Source of the DNA: a virus
IMG/VR virus record: IMGVR_UViG_3300028559_000029
Span: 1-64,000 of that record
DNA: 64,000 bases
Reading direction: 5' to 3' (one strand)
Below the pieces are notes generated by a model that worked only from the letters and a program-made list of their open reading frames with translations, was not told where the DNA came from and did no database searches. A program made the position numbers and the translations under genes. Positions 23,994-32,208 of this stretch are shown here, piece by piece; the first letter of the stretch is position 1; each line of letters begins with the position of its first letter.

Positions 23994-26564
23994 TGGCGAA
24001 ATATATATTACGATGGAAGGCAGCAGCTAATTCATTTGTGGACATGGGATGAATTAGGTAATAGAATTAAAATTGAGACTAGTTATGAACCGTATCTTTA
24101 TGTTGAGTCTTCTCAAAGTACAGATGCGGTATCTATTTTTAATACTGCTTTAAAAAAACTTACATTCAAGAATCAGTTTGAGAGAAACAAATACGTAAAT
24201 GAAACTCCTATTAAGAGATTGTTTCATAATATTGGATGCGAGCAAGAGTTTTTATTGAGCACGTATAAGGATGAAATTGATAAACCAGAATTTGGTCAAA
24301 ATCCTCTTAAGATTTATTTCTTTGATATCGAAACCTATTCTACAGGTTCATTTCCTGTTCCTGAAAAGGCAGCAGATCCCATTAATCTAATAACAATTTA
24401 CAATTCTCTAGACAAAACATTCTATACTTGGGGAACAAAGAAATATAATCCAATAGATACGAATGTAAAATACTTTTATTGTGCTAGCGAATCACAATTG
24501 ATTCAAAAATTTCTTTCTTTTTGGGAAAAGGAACCACCAGATATGTTGGTAGGTTGGAATTCTAGCGGATTCGACATTCCATATATCATGAGACGTTTTA
24601 GCGATGTTGTAGGGGACGAGGAAGCGGCTAAAATGTCTCCGGTAAATCAAATTTATTATAGGGAAAATGTGGGAATTGATAAATTCGGAAAACAAATCAA
24701 TCGTTGGTATATACGAGGATTGAGTTGTATCGATTATATGGAAGCATATAAGACGTTTTCTAGAAATGATAGAGAATCCTATTCACTTGGTTATATTGGA
24801 CAATATGAACTAGGAGAAACAAAAGTTAATATTGGAGCAACCAATCTATCTACATTATCTGATACCGATTGGGACAAATTCGTAGATTATAATATTCAAG
24901 ACGTAAGACTTCTTGTGAAATTAGATGAGAAATTAAAATATTTGAACCTTATTAGAAATGTTTCTTATAAGGGATTTATCCAATTTGAGCAGTCGATGGG
25001 GAAAGTGTCTCTTATTACAGGTGCAATAGCTAATCAGGCGGCTAAGGATAACCTGATCATACCAACATTTAAGAATGAAAATATAATTTCAGACTATGTT
25101 GGTGGTTATGTGCATGATCCGGAAAGGGGATTGAGTAAAGCTGTGGTTAGTTATGATGCAAACAGTCTATATCCAAATACGATTGTATCTTTAAATGTCT
25201 CACCGGAAACTAAAATTGGAAGAATCACAAATGTAGAAAATAATAACTATACTTTAAAACTTTCAAATGGAAAAAGTTTTATTCTAGAGGAAGAAAAGTT
25301 TCAAAAACTTTTAAAACGAGAAGAAATATCTATATCGAAGTATAATGTTCTATATACACAAAAATTTAAAGGAGTTGTTCCAAAATTTATTGATAGATTA
25401 TATCAAGAACGTGTAAATGCTAAAAATAAAATGATTTCCTTGTCAAAGGAATCTAAAAAAATAAAAGATCCTGCTGAAATATCTAAAATAGAAGAAAAAA
25501 TCATGGATTTAGATACCATACAAAACGTATATAAATTGATTTTGAACTCTATTTATGGTGTTTTTGGTCAAAAGTATTCTCCGTTGTTTGATATTGATCA
25601 CGCAGCAAGCATTACCTTAACAGGTCAGGCAGTAGTTAAACAAGCATCGGAAATTATTTATGATTATGTAAAAAGTAAAAATATTGAGTGTGAAAAATCT
25701 GCTATTTACAAATACGGAGATACGGATAGTTGTTATTTTTCTATTCAACCTATCTTAGATCATTTTAATGTAGAATTATTAGAGAATAATAAAATCACAG
25801 ATAAATCATATTCTATTATTAATGAAATTGGGGATTATCTAAATAAGGGAATTATTGAATGGGCTAAATCTGAACTGAAATCAACAGATCCTAGATTTAT
25901 TTTTAAACAGGAAGCAATCTGTGATGTTGCAGTCTTCATGGAAAAGAAAAGATACATAATGCATGTATTGGAATCGGAGGGCGTCGTTCCTAAAAAACCT
26001 TTTAAATATGTTGGAGTAGAAGTTATTCGATCATCCTTTTCAGATGCGACAAAAAACTTGATTAAAAATGTAATCGAATCTGCAATTTTATCACAAGACA
26101 AAGAAGCTTCTAATAAAATTTTAAAATCTGCCTATCAACAATTCTGTAATTTTCCAATAACGGATATTGCATTTAGAACCAAAATATCTGATATAGAAAA
26201 ACAGAAAAGAAAGATAACATCTGATGGAAAAATTGGATTAGGCACACCAATTCATGCAAAAGGTGCTATACATTTTAATAATATGTTAAAACATTTTGAT
26301 TTGGAGGGAAGATATGAATCTATTGGTAGTGGAATAAAAATTAAATGGTTTTATCCGTCTAAAAATTCTTTTAATTTTAATGCAATGGCTTTCTTGGATG
26401 AGTTTCCTTCAGAATTTAATCCTATTTTTACTATCAATCATTCAAAAATGTTTGATAAGAGTGTAACTCCTCCTGTAAAACGTCTTTATGATTGTATAGG
26501 TTGGCAGCTTCCACAAATTACTTTAGAAACTCATACAAATTTATTTGATTTATTGGGAGATTAA
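23988..26564 (+). CDS. 43: Family B DNA polymerase (T4 gp43-like)
   Basis: An 858-residue replicative polymerase with proofreading exonuclease. Exo motifs: FFDIETYS (about 112), WNSSGFDIPYIMRR (about 187) and DYNIQDVRLLVKLDE (about 304). Polymerase motif A is SYDANSLYPNTIVSLNVSPET (about 386), motif B KLILNSIYGVFGQK (about 514) and motif C YKYGDTDSCYF (about 575). The C-terminal NLFDLLGD is a sliding-clamp-binding peptide like that of T4 gp43. T4 gp43 is 898 residues, so the length fits. No intein or intron is visible. It is followed 14 bp later by thyX. Confidence 0.97.
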   Translation: MAWRNIYYDGRQQLIHLWTWDELGNRIKIETSYEPYLYVESSQSTDAVSIFNTALKKLTFKNQFERNKYVNETPIKRLFHNIGCEQEFLLSTYKDEIDKPEFGQNPLKIYFFDIETYSTGSFPVPEKAADPINLITIYNSLDKTFYTWGTKKYNPIDTNVKYFYCASESQLIQKFLSFWEKEPPDMLVGWNSSGFDIPYIMRRFSDVVGDEEAAKMSPVNQIYYRENVGIDKFGKQINRWYIRGLSCIDYMEAYKTFSRNDRESYSLGYIGQYELGETKVNIGATNLSTLSDTDWDKFVDYNIQDVRLLVKLDEKLKYLNLIRNVSYKGFIQFEQSMGKVSLITGAIANQAAKDNLIIPTFKNENIISDYVGGYVHDPERGLSKAVVSYDANSLYPNTIVSLNVSPETKIGRITNVENNNYTLKLSNGKSFILEEEKFQKLLKREEISISKYNVLYTQKFKGVVPKFIDRLYQERVNAKNKMISLSKESKKIKDPAEISKIEEKIMDLDTIQNVYKLILNSIYGVFGQKYSPLFDIDHAASITLTGQAVVKQASEIIYDYVKSKNIECEKSAIYKYGDTDSCYFSIQPILDHFNVELLENNKITDKSYSIINEIGDYLNKGIIEWAKSELKSTDPRFIFKQEAICDVAVFMEKKRYIMHVLESEGVVPKKPFKYVGVEVIRSSFSDATKNLIKNVIESAILSQDKEASNKILKSAYQQFCNFPITDIAFRTKISDIEKQKRKITSDGKIGLGTPIHAKGAIHFNNMLKHFDLEGRYESIGSGIKIKWFYPSKNSFNFNAMAFLDEFPSEFNPIFTINHSKMFDKSVTPPVKRLYDCIGWQLPQITLETHTNLFDLLGD

Positions 26565-26572
26565 TTTATAAT
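26545..26572 (+). promoter_or_regulatory. Putative leaderless promoter of thyX
   Basis: TTGATT (26545-26550), a 16-bp spacer and a perfect TATAAT (26567-26572) with the hexamer starting exactly 12 nt before the ATG at 26579. The -35 lies inside the 3' end of the polymerase gene. The transcript would begin at about the A of the ATG. No Shine-Dalgarno sequence is present in the remaining 6 bp. Confidence 0.6.
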
Positions 26573-26578
26573 TTTATC

Positions 26579-28267
26579 ATGGAAGTACAACTAATAAGCA
26601 TAACACAACCGTTAATCGAAGGATTAATATCAGCAGAAGATCTAATCAGCTATATCGCTAGGGTTTCCAATCCTAGCAATCAAATGAATACTGAAACTTC
26701 TCCAAAATTGTTGAAGTATTTAATTAATCATAAACATTGGTCTCCTTTTGAACAAGTTTCTTTGACGTTCCAAATTGTCACCTCAAGAGCAATAGCTGCT
26801 CAGATTCTTCGACATAGAAGTTTCTGTTTTCAAGAATTTTGCATAACAGGAGATTCTTTAGTAACCACTATTTTTCCTAAAAATAAAACTGCTCATTATA
26901 TAACAATAAAAAAACTTTTTGAACGTCAAGATTGGAAATCTTATAAAAACATTTTAGTAAGAACTTTTGATGAAAAGAATAAAACGTTTTGCTATTCTAA
27001 AATAAAAGAAGTGTTTAATACTGGAGAAAAACCAGTTTATGAAATAACATTACATGATGGCAAAAAAATAAAATGTACAAAAGAACACAAATTTTATACC
27101 CCAAATGGGTTTGATACATTAGAAAATGTTGTAGGGTTAGATTCTAAATATCATACAATGTCTAAAATTGGTTATATAGGAGTAAATGGTATTCCAGCCC
27201 ATCAATCATATGAATGGTTAGAATCCGTTAAAATGGAATCTATTAAAAATAAAAAGGGATTACCATACATTGCAGAAAAGGCTGGATGTTCCTATCATAC
27301 AATAAGAAAATGGTTAAAAAAACACGAATTATCATTTTCAAAAAAAGAAGTAGCTAGTTATAGAGAAATATGGAATAAAAACAAATTTGGATATAAAACA
27401 TCTCTTGTTTTATCTGAAAGTCATAAAGAAGCTATAAGAAAAGCCAGAAGCGGACTGAATTCAAATTGGTGGAAGGGAGGATGTGATAGGTCTGATAGGG
27501 CTAAAATAGGTGATTGGTGTCAAACTATACGTTTAAAAAAGTTAAAAGAATTTAATTACTCTTGTTCAAAGTGTTCATCTACTAAAAAATTAGAACTTGA
27601 CCATATTATTCCTGTATGGAAAGATAAAGAATTGGCATACAATTATGAAAATATTCAAGTTTTATGTTCATCCTGTCACGACAAAAAACATTCACTTGAT
27701 GGTGATACAAAAATATGGAGACAAAAACATGAGGGGAATAAATTGACTGTAAAATTCACAAAAATAGAAAAAATCGAATTTTTGGGAAATCAACAAACAT
27801 TTGATTTGGAAGTTGAAAACAAAAATCATAATTATGTAGCAAATAAAATTTTAGTTCACAATTCTCAACGTTATTCTACAATTACCGAACTTGAATCTTT
27901 TAACATAAGAAAACAAGCAGATAAAAATAGACAATCCAGTAGTGATATGTTGGATCTTTCCGAAGAGGACTTGGAAAGGTTGAAATCCCACATCGTAGAG
28001 GGGGTTTCTTTATATGAAAGTTTGTTAGAAAAGGGTGCAGCAAGGGAATGTGCAAGAATGTTACTTCCCCTCTGCACTCAGACAAAACTTTATATGACCG
28101 GAAACCTAAGAGGATTTATTCACTATGTAGAATTAAGGACTCAGGAGAATACACAAGAAGAGCATAGAGAAATCGCAAGTGCTATTAAAGAATGTTTGAT
28201 TCAAAACTTTCCAAATACAAGCGAAGCATTAAATTGGAATCTTTCAGTTGACAAAACCGAAAATTAA
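26579..28267 (+). CDS. thyX: Flavin-dependent thymidylate synthase ThyX interrupted in-frame by an intein
   Basis: A 562-residue precursor made of a 221-residue ThyX and a 341-residue intein. ThyX makes dTMP from dUMP using FAD, NADPH and methylene-tetrahydrofolate. The N-extein (residues 1-87) ends in RHRSFCFQEF and the C-extein (429-562) begins SQRYS, so splicing rebuilds the RHRX7S signature with the conserved Ser as the +1 residue. The C-extein has LPLCTQTKLYMTGNLRGFIHYVELR and QEEHREIASA, as usual in ThyX. The unspliced protein should be inactive. It lies between polymerase and an unknown gene of the replication cluster. Confidence 0.93.
   Translation: MEVQLISITQPLIEGLISAEDLISYIARVSNPSNQMNTETSPKLLKYLINHKHWSPFEQVSLTFQIVTSRAIAAQILRHRSFCFQEFCITGDSLVTTIFPKNKTAHYITIKKLFERQDWKSYKNILVRTFDEKNKTFCYSKIKEVFNTGEKPVYEITLHDGKKIKCTKEHKFYTPNGFDTLENVVGLDSKYHTMSKIGYIGVNGIPAHQSYEWLESVKMESIKNKKGLPYIAEKAGCSYHTIRKWLKKHELSFSKKEVASYREIWNKNKFGYKTSLVLSESHKEAIRKARSGLNSNWWKGGCDRSDRAKIGDWCQTIRLKKLKEFNYSCSKCSSTKKLELDHIIPVWKDKELAYNYENIQVLCSSCHDKKHSLDGDTKIWRQKHEGNKLTVKFTKIEKIEFLGNQQTFDLEVENKNHNYVANKILVHNSQRYSTITELESFNIRKQADKNRQSSSDMLDLSEEDLERLKSHIVEGVSLYESLLEKGAARECARMLLPLCTQTKLYMTGNLRGFIHYVELRTQENTQEEHREIASAIKECLIQNFPNTSEALNWNLSVDKTEN
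26840..27862 (+). mobile_element. Intein with embedded HNH homing endonuclease, inserted in ThyX
   Basis: In-frame element of 341 codons. It begins with Cys (CITGDSLV, splicing block A). Block B is GEKPVYEITLHDGKKIKCTKEHKF with the conserved T-x-x-H. It ends TFDLEVENKNHNYVANKILVHN (blocks F and G) followed by Ser. Inside are a helix-turn-helix-like YIAEKAGCSYHTIRKWLKKH, a NUMOD3-like SHKEAIRKARSGLNSNWW, and an HNH nuclease with CSKC, LELDHIIPVWKD and LCSSCHDKKH. All splicing residues appear intact, so the element is probably active for splicing; the intact HNH motif suggests it may still be mobile. Confidence 0.92.
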
Positions 28268-28275
28268 TATAAAAT
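28248..28275 (+). promoter_or_regulatory. Putative sigma70-like promoter before the 133-residue gene
   Basis: A consensus TTGACA (28248-28253) inside the 3' end of thyX, a 16-bp spacer and TAAAAT (28270-28275). The expected start is about 28282, giving a leader of roughly 4 nt before the ATG at 28286. No Shine-Dalgarno sequence is visible. The AACATGG start context is the same as in uvsX, helicase and polymerase. Confidence 0.5.
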
Positions 28276-28285
28276 ATATAAGAAC

Positions 28286-28687
28286 ATGGAAACACAAAAT
28301 AAATTCATCGCAATTCTAGACACCGTTGGCAGAACTATTATTGGAGAACCTGACAACACACAAAGCACAGCAGAAATTCTAGCCATTAAGAATCCCGTTA
28401 TTCTTCATGTCGAGCAGCAAGATCAAATGGGCAGAATGTCTGTAAAACTATTTCCAATTATTTTCAGAGAGTTCTTGGGAGACAAGACTAGTGATTCTGT
28501 TGCCTTTTATAAAAAGACAAATATCACCGAAACAAATGTTGATGCATTTGATTATCGTTTGAAATCTCAGTATGATCAGATGTTTAATAAGAACAATGTA
28601 TTCACTGCACCGTCATCAACACCATCACAACCTTCATCAGGGGAAAAAAACTCTCCTGCCATTATAAATCTATTTGATGAGGCTTAA
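28286..28687 (+). CDS. Unknown protein of the replication cluster
   Basis: A 133-residue protein. Residues 1-95 appear to be a compact beta-rich domain (FIAILDTVGRTIIGEP, NPVILHVEQQDQMGRMSVKLFPIIFREFL), followed by a Ser/Pro/Thr-rich linker and an acidic C-terminal peptide NLFDEA. The beta part has some likeness to Sm-like folds, but this is only an impression. The ending resembles short hydrophobic-acidic tails that bind the sliding clamp, such as NLFDLLGD of the polymerase here. It has its own promoter and terminator, so it is a single-gene transcript between thyX and uvsX. Confidence 0.6.
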   Translation: METQNKFIAILDTVGRTIIGEPDNTQSTAEILAIKNPVILHVEQQDQMGRMSVKLFPIIFREFLGDKTSDSVAFYKKTNITETNVDAFDYRLKSQYDQMFNKNNVFTAPSSTPSQPSSGEKNSPAIINLFDEA

Positions 28688-28706
28688 CATTTTAGTTTGA
28701 CACACA

Positions 28707-28743
28707 AAAAAACCTAGAAAGTTTTTGACTTTCTAGGTTTTTT
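28707..28743 (+). terminator. Rho-independent terminator after the 133-residue gene
   Basis: A 15-bp perfect stem: 28707-28721 (ending AACCTAGAAAG) with 28729-28743 (starting CTTTCTAGGTT), 7-nt loop, and the right arm ends in a run of six T. It lies 20 bp after the stop at 28687. The uvsX promoter overlaps its loop and right arm. Confidence 0.85.
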
Positions 28744-28752
28744 GTTTATAAT
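28725..28752 (+). promoter_or_regulatory. Strong leaderless promoter of uvsX
   Basis: TTGACT (28725-28730), a 16-bp spacer and a perfect TATAAT (28747-28752) whose first base is exactly 12 nt before the ATG at 28759. The -35 is inside the terminator hairpin. The spacer contains TTTCTAGG (28730-28737). The transcript should start at the AUG; the six bases between -10 and ATG leave no room for a ribosome-binding site. Confidence 0.7.
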
Positions 28753-28758
28753 ACTAAC

Positions 28759-29856
28759 ATGGCTAAAAGAAAAAACGAAACAGACGAAACAGAACTAAGT
28801 GGTGACATCAAAGACGCATTCAAAATTCTTGATGATCTAAATCCAGATGCTCAATTTTTGGATGAAAACACTCTATCCACTGTAAAAGAGTGGGTGGATA
28901 CTGGATGTATGGCATTAAATGCTATTATATCTGGTTCTTTGTATGGTGGAATACCCGTAGGAAGAATAACTGGGTTTGCAGGCCCACAAGCATGTGGAAA
29001 AACTTTGATGGTTAATAAAATAATGGCTAATGCACAGAAAAAGGGAATGCATGTGGTGTATTTTGACACCGAAAATGCTTTGGACAAGGAAACCGCTGAA
29101 TCATTGGGATGTGATTCCTCAAAAATCAAGCATTGTCCGATTGAAATTATTGAAGAATGTAGGAATCAAATCGTAAAATTCTTAAAATCTGTTGTAGATA
29201 ATGGTTTGCAAGGCAAAATTATGTTGGCAATCGATTCTTTGGGAAATTTGATATCTGCTAGAGAAGCAAAGATCATTGACGATGGTAAGGATTCCGCCGA
29301 CATGGGTGCAAGAGCAGTTAGTTTGAAAAGCATGCTGAGAGCAATCACACATGCAGCAGCAAAGGCAAACTGTCCGGTTGTTTTTACTAATCATACCTAT
29401 GACAATCCCGGTGCAATGTACCCAACTCTAGTAAAAAGCCAATCCGGAGGATCTGGGCCGCTTTATATGTCCTCTGTATTAGTTCAAATGTCAACCAAGC
29501 AAGAAAGAGTCGGTAAATCGGATAATAAAAATGCTTCTGACGAGACAACACCACTATCAAAGGATGTTAATGGTCTTACTATGAGAGCACTTACTACTAA
29601 AAATCGATTTGTACCTCCATTTTTGGAAGCAGAGATGTATCTAAATTTTAGAACGGGTATTTCTAAGTACTCTGGACTGTTGGAAATGGCAGAAGGATAT
29701 AACATTGTTCATAAACAAGGACATAGATATGCGTTGGGAGAAGAAATTCTTGGATTTTATAAGGACTTTAAAGATAATGATGCAGTTTGGGCAAGAATTC
29801 TTCCACTTTTGGAAGAAAAATTGAAAACGGAGTTAAGATTCAACCAAGAAGAGTAA
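28759..29856 (+). CDS. uvsX: UvsX-like RecA-family recombinase
   Basis: A 365-residue strand-exchange protein. Walker A is GPQACGKT (residues 75-82), the catalytic Glu is in VVYFDTENALD, Walker B is IMLAIDSLGNL, and the L2 region reads PTLVKSQSGGSGPLYMSS. The C-terminal region has NRFVPPFLEAEMYLNFRTGI as in T4 UvsX. It forms filaments on single-stranded DNA for recombination-dependent replication, together with UvsY and gp32. It is similar in length to T4 UvsX (391). The start codon is supported by the promoter position. Confidence 0.93.
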   Translation: MAKRKNETDETELSGDIKDAFKILDDLNPDAQFLDENTLSTVKEWVDTGCMALNAIISGSLYGGIPVGRITGFAGPQACGKTLMVNKIMANAQKKGMHVVYFDTENALDKETAESLGCDSSKIKHCPIEIIEECRNQIVKFLKSVVDNGLQGKIMLAIDSLGNLISAREAKIIDDGKDSADMGARAVSLKSMLRAITHAAAKANCPVVFTNHTYDNPGAMYPTLVKSQSGGSGPLYMSSVLVQMSTKQERVGKSDNKNASDETTPLSKDVNGLTMRALTTKNRFVPPFLEAEMYLNFRTGISKYSGLLEMAEGYNIVHKQGHRYALGEEILGFYKDFKDNDAVWARILPLLEEKLKTELRFNQEE

Positions 29857-29864
29857 TTTTGTTG

Positions 29865-29893
29865 TTGCCATTTCTAGGAAATAAGCATATGAT
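29865..29893 (+). promoter_or_regulatory. Strong leaderless promoter of the helicase gene
   Basis: TTGCCA (29865-29870), a 17-bp spacer and TATGAT (29888-29893), with the -10 starting exactly 12 nt before the ATG at 29900. TTTCTAGG occurs at 29871-29878. The 39 bases up to ATGG share TTGCCAT, TTTCTAGGA, TATGATA and ACATGG with the polymerase promoter, so the two are probably co-regulated or derived from one another. Confidence 0.65.
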
Positions 29894-29899
29894 ACCAAC

Positions 29900-31285
29900 A
29901 TGGTAAAAAGCTTGCCCTTAAATGTTGAACTTTTTGAGAAAATGGTGATCTATAATGCTCTTATGGATCCCATTTATCTTGAAAGTATTGTAGAACACGC
30001 AAAACCTTCGTATTTCAAAGATAAGGATATAAAAATAATCTTTGAATCATTGTGTCAGTACTACTCTACATATAATAAAGTTCCAAATATAACCGAATTA
30101 AAGGTTCATTTGGTAGAACAAGAAAAAAGAGATGCACTAAAGAATGTTGCCTTGAGTTTTTCCGGTCTTGATAAAAGTTATGATAGAGATGTTTTATTAA
30201 AAAACACTGAAAGGTTCTTAAAAGAAAAGGCAGTATTGAATACTGTGATCAGAACTTCTGTGGATGTTCAATCCGGAGAAATAGACAGTGCTAAAATCTT
30301 GGCAGATTTTGAAAAAGCTTGTGGAATCTCATTAATTGAAAAAATGGGGTTTGATTATCTAGAATCTGTTGATGAGCATTGCAAAGAACTATTAAAAGTA
30401 TCAAAAACAATTCCTAGTGGGTGGAATTGGTTAGATGAAAAGATTGGTGGAGGGTTTTTATCCGAAGGAAGGGCTATATATGTCTTTTATGGTGTTACTA
30501 ACGTAGGAAAATCGATATTTTTGGGAAATATTGCCTCAAATATCTTAAATCAAGATAACACAGTAGTTTTGATCTCTTTGGAAATGTCAGAACAAGTATA
30601 TGCCAAGCGAATGAGTGCAAACCTCACGCAAATAGCGATGGCAGATCTTACCAACAGCATAGAACCGCTTAAAAAAGAGCTTGGTTCTTACAAAACAAAG
30701 CATAAGAACGCAAAACTTATCATAAAAGAGTTCCCGCCACAAACAGTAACACCTAATCAGATAAAAGCATATCTAGATAGATTGGTAAAAAAAGGAATAA
30801 AACCTGATGTTGTGGTTCTTGATTACTTAAATCTCCTAGCACCTCCAGAAAAGGGAAAGAATTCATACGAATCAGTCAAAGCAATTACAGAGCAGGTGCG
30901 AGCAATGTCTTATCACTTTGAATGTCCTATTATAACCGCTACTCAGGCTAATAGAAGCGCATATGGAGAGGCTAATCCTGGTCTTGAAACGATGAGCGAA
31001 TCCATGGGGCTTTCACATACAGCAGATGCACAGTTTGCAATTTGGTCGGAAGAAGGAGACGTGGATCTCGGACAGATTCACCTCGGAATTAATAAAAATA
31101 GGTTTGGACCTGTTCAATGTCATACCGTATTGGAGTTGGACTATCCTACGTTAACACTTAGAGATCCAAGTGATGTATCTAAAATGTTTATACCAAAGAA
31201 AAAAACCATTCCCGGATCCATTCCAGCAATTCAAAGCATAGCAGATACCTTGAATGCAATTGAAAATATTGGCAGTGATGATTGA
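29900..31285 (+). CDS. 41: Replicative DNA helicase (DnaB/gp41-like)
   Basis: A 461-residue DnaB-type helicase. The N-terminal region (1-150) is the helical primase-interaction domain, then PSGWNWLDEKIGGGF leads to Walker A GVTNVGKS (198-205), ISLEMSEQVYAKRM (catalytic Glu), Walker B VVVLDYLNLLAPP, and TATQANRSA with the sensor Gln. It unwinds DNA ahead of the polymerase as a hexamer. T4 gp41 is 475 residues. Its stop overlaps the start of the DHH gene (TTGA). Confidence 0.93.
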   Translation: MVKSLPLNVELFEKMVIYNALMDPIYLESIVEHAKPSYFKDKDIKIIFESLCQYYSTYNKVPNITELKVHLVEQEKRDALKNVALSFSGLDKSYDRDVLLKNTERFLKEKAVLNTVIRTSVDVQSGEIDSAKILADFEKACGISLIEKMGFDYLESVDEHCKELLKVSKTIPSGWNWLDEKIGGGFLSEGRAIYVFYGVTNVGKSIFLGNIASNILNQDNTVVLISLEMSEQVYAKRMSANLTQIAMADLTNSIEPLKKELGSYKTKHKNAKLIIKEFPPQTVTPNQIKAYLDRLVKKGIKPDVVVLDYLNLLAPPEKGKNSYESVKAITEQVRAMSYHFECPIITATQANRSAYGEANPGLETMSESMGLSHTADAQFAIWSEEGDVDLGQIHLGINKNRFGPVQCHTVLELDYPTLTLRDPSDVSKMFIPKKKTIPGSIPAIQSIADTLNAIENIGSDD

Positions 31286-32208
31286 AATTATATGAACGGC
31301 ATATAAATATGTTTCAAATGGCTAATTGTCATCATATTTTCACGCATAACGATTTAGACGGGGCTGTAAGTGTTTTAGTATACATGTGGAGTCAACCTAA
31401 AGAAGATTCCTTTTATTATACACCCATATCTAATCTAGAAATTTCAAAATTAAAAAGAGAAGTATTAAACGCTCACAATCCATCAAAGACATTAATATTT
31501 GATATGGGATTGCGAGAAGAATTTCTACCAGATTTGGATAAATCGCATATAGTTTTTTTCGATCATCATAAATCTTCCGAGAATTTTATAGATAGGTTTA
31601 AAAATGCAAAAATAATTTATAAAGAATATTCATCCAATACTCTTTTGATGTATAAATTATTAAAAGATAAAATAGAAACAACCGATGCTAGAAAATTATT
31701 GGTTGCTTTAACTGATGATTTTGATTCTTATAAATTAAACCTTCAATATTCATATGATTTGAATATATTATTTTGGAGTGAATATCAAAATAGGTTTTCA
31801 GACTTTTTAAATGATTATTACGATGGATTCAAACCATTCACCGAAAAACAAAAAAAAGCAATTGCATTTATAAAAAATGAAGCAGAAAAAGAAGCTTTAA
31901 AAATACAAATGTTTTCCGGTTCTATCCATGTAGAAGGAAAAGAAAAAAAGGTTTGTGCTGCTATGGTAGATAGAATAGTTCCACAAGTCATGGAAGTGTT
32001 GGTAAGAAAAAATAAAGCTGATTTATTCTTTTTTATAAACATGAAAAATGAAAAAGTCTCCATAAGACAGTACAAAGAAAATGATAAAATAGATTGTGGA
32101 GCATTTGCAGAAAAATATTGCAATGGTGGTGGTCATATGAATGCTGCCGCAGGTACTATTACTCCATTATTCATGGAAATTACAAAAAACTTAAGCCCCG
32201 TTATATGA
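31282..32208 (+). CDS. DHH-family phosphoesterase (DHH/DHHA1)
   Basis: A 308-residue protein with the RecJ/NrnA-like motifs: THNDLDGAVS (residues about 21-30), FDMGL, FFDHHKS (the DHH motif, about 93-99), a further DDFDSYKL, and near the C-terminus CNGGGHMNAAAG, the DHHA1 substrate-binding motif. Such enzymes are 5'-exonucleases, nanoRNases or cyclic-dinucleotide phosphodiesterases. Position directly after the helicase favours a role in DNA or short-oligonucleotide turnover. I used the TTG at 31282, which overlaps the helicase stop; an in-frame ATG at 31309 is the alternative. T4 has no obvious equivalent here. Confidence 0.8.
   Translation: MKLYERHINMFQMANCHHIFTHNDLDGAVSVLVYMWSQPKEDSFYYTPISNLEISKLKREVLNAHNPSKTLIFDMGLREEFLPDLDKSHIVFFDHHKSSENFIDRFKNAKIIYKEYSSNTLLMYKLLKDKIETTDARKLLVALTDDFDSYKLNLQYSYDLNILFWSEYQNRFSDFLNDYYDGFKPFTEKQKKAIAFIKNEAEKEALKIQMFSGSIHVEGKEKKVCAAMVDRIVPQVMEVLVRKNKADLFFFINMKNEKVSIRQYKENDKIDCGAFAEKYCNGGGHMNAAAGTITPLFMEITKNLSPVI

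Noticed and set aside
31302-31308. TATAAAT immediately before the alternative ATG of the DHH gene as a late promoter
   Set aside because: It directly abuts the ATG, so a transcript starting from it would begin inside the gene; the 4-base overlap with the helicase argues for the TTG start.
32094-32204. Upstream extension of the 99-residue gene (start at 32094)
   Set aside because: It would lie entirely inside the DHH gene in another frame and is rich in Trp, Cys and Arg, unlike a real protein here; the ATG at 32205 makes the ATGA overlap used by neighbours.
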